Program-made: the position numbers and the translations under genes
The notes under the pieces: generated by a model
Told to the model about the DNA's origin: nothing
Databases searched by the model: none
What the model saw: only the letters and a program-made list of their open reading frames with translations
Source: Dokdonella_A sp963758365
GTDB taxonomy: Bacteria > Pseudomonadota > Gammaproteobacteria > Xanthomonadales > Rhodanobacteraceae
Direction of reading: 5' to 3'
Assembly: GCA_963758365.1 (NCBI GenBank)
Contig: CAVWVB010000001.1
Span: forward strand, 1,054,001-1,118,000
DNA length: 64,000 nucleotides
Part shown: piece by piece, positions 63,113-64,000 of the stretch
How the letters are laid out: each line of letters starts with the position of its first letter
Numbering within the stretch: position 1 is the first letter of the stretch

Positions 63113-64000
63113 ATGCAGACAATTCTTCTCGATGGCAACAGCCTGACCCGTGAGCAAGTCATCGCAGCGGCTCGCCGCGGCGTGGGTGTCACGCTCGACG
63201 AGGCCCAACTCGCGCACGTCCGGCGGGCTGCGGATTTTCTCGCCGAGAAAGTCGGCTGCGGGGAACCGATCTACGGCGTGACCACCGGGTTCGGCAGCAA
63301 CGCGGACAAGCTGCTCGGTGCGCATCGGGTTCGCGACGAACTGCCGGGCGGCAATCCGGAACCGCGTTCGGGCAGCCTGCTCGAGGAACTGCAGCACAAC
63401 CTGGTGATCACCCATGCGGTCTGCGTCGGCAAGCCGTTCGACGCAAGCGTGGTGCGCGCGATGCTCGTGATCCGCATCAACACGCTGATGCGCGGGCATT
63501 CTGGCATCCGCGTTTCGACGCTGCGCTCGCTCGCCGAACTGCTGAACCGCGATGTGATCCCGGTGATTCCGGAAATGGGGTCGGTGGGCGCGAGCGGCGA
63601 TCTCGCGCCATTGTCGCACCTGGCGATCGTGCTGCTCGGCGGCGGCGAGGCGTTTCACCAGGGTGAACGGGTGTCCGGCACGGAAGCGCTGCGGCGTGCG
63701 GGGCTGGAGCCGGTGCGGCTTTCGTTCAAGGAAGGTCTCGCGCTCAACAACGGTACCGCGCAGATGCTCGCCTGCGGCGTGCTTGCGCTGGATCGCCTCG
63801 AGCGGCTCGTCGCCACCGCAGACCTTGCCGGCGCAATGACGCTCGACGCATTCGCTGGACGCAGCAGCGCGTTTCGCGAGGACGTGCATGCGCTGCGCCC
63901 GCATCCGGGACAGGTGGAGACCGCGCGCCGCGTGCGTGGACTGCTCGAAGGATCGACGCTGGCAGACATCCCGTACCATCTGGTACCGCGCTTTCGTACC
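63113..64000 (+). CDS. hutH: Histidine ammonia-lyase (partial, cut by window edge)
   Basis: HutH deaminates histidine to urocanate, the first step of histidine catabolism. The 296 residues seen contain YGVTTGFGSNADK and the Ala-Ser-Gly triad that self-cyclises to the MIO cofactor in GSVGASGDLAPLSHLAIVLL. EGLALNNGTAQMLACG also follows the family. The frame is open through the last base, so about 200 residues are missing. Other hut genes probably continue beyond the edge. Confidence 0.96.
   Translation, partial: MQTILLDGNSLTREQVIAAARRGVGVTLDEAQLAHVRRAADFLAEKVGCGEPIYGVTTGFGSNADKLLGAHRVRDELPGGNPEPRSGSLLEELQHNLVITHAVCVGKPFDASVVRAMLVIRINTLMRGHSGIRVSTLRSLAELLNRDVIPVIPEMGSVGASGDLAPLSHLAIVLLGGGEAFHQGERVSGTEALRRAGLEPVRLSFKEGLALNNGTAQMLACGVLALDRLERLVATADLAGAMTLDAFAGRSSAFREDVHALRPHPGQVETARRVRGLLEGSTLADIPYHLVPRFRT

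Overview
The window is a GC-rich, gene-dense stretch of bacterial chromosome. It holds 64 intact protein genes, one gene cut by the right edge and one tRNA. Gene content and order point to a gammaproteobacterium of the Xanthomonadales/Lysobacterales. The strongest evidence is an arginine cluster of the Xanthomonas type (acetylornithine carbamoyltransferase argF', then argG, argE, a fused acetylglutamate kinase/synthase, argC, argH). Supporting evidence comes from the conserved blocks ftsB-ispD-ispF-truD-surE-pcm-yqaA-nlpD-rpoS, yhbY/rlmE-ftsH-folP, and fabF-pabB-mltG-tmk-holB-pilZ. Heptad repeats related to CCCGAAT lie between or at the edges of genes, which I recall from xanthomonad genomes. 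The genus cannot be fixed from the sequence alone. I see no transposase, prophage, integrase, CRISPR array or rRNA, so this is core chromosome.

Layout: 1-10 kb is a loose set of metabolic and transport genes (hutF, aldo/keto reductase, lipoprotein phosphodiesterase, old yellow enzyme, two MFS exporters) plus parE. 10-23 kb runs pyrG, kdsA, a small ABM-fold gene, eno, ftsB, the two MEP-pathway genes ispD and ispF, truD, surE, pcm, a DedA/YqaA membrane protein, nlpD and rpoS. 22.5-29.8 kb holds the yhbY/rlmE divergent pair, ftsH, folP, mgtE, a glycine-zipper lipoprotein and a SleB-type hydrolase. 30-36 kb is ygfZ divergent from sdhCDAB-sdhE-ygfX. 36-45 kb carries maf and then yceD-rpmF-fabH-fabD, an ArsR/AHSA1 pair with its own promoter and operator, and fabG-acpP-fabF. 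43.9-50.5 kb is pabB-mltG-tmk-holB-pilZ and the opposing cysS-sufE. 51.3-58.7 kb is the arginine operon, followed by a PIG-L deacetylase, three unrecognised small genes, tRNA-Pro(CGG), hisS and the start of hutH.

The arg genes form one pathway: ArgB (acetylglutamate synthesis and kinase), ArgC, ArgF' (acetylornithine to acetylcitrulline), ArgE (deacetylation), ArgG and ArgH. No ornithine carbamoyltransferase is needed. The sdh genes encode complex II with its flavinylation factor. The fab block makes the fatty-acid elongation enzymes and acyl carrier protein.

The most striking non-coding signal is upstream of argF'. A possible 36-codon leader ORF with clustered Arg codons is followed by a sequence able to form either a 10-bp antiterminator or a strong intrinsic terminator. 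This layout fits arginine-responsive attenuation. Other points of note are heptad repeats incorporated into or abutting gene starts, a near-leaderless yceD promoter, an ArsR module inside the fab cluster, and a fabH with no conventional start at the expected position.
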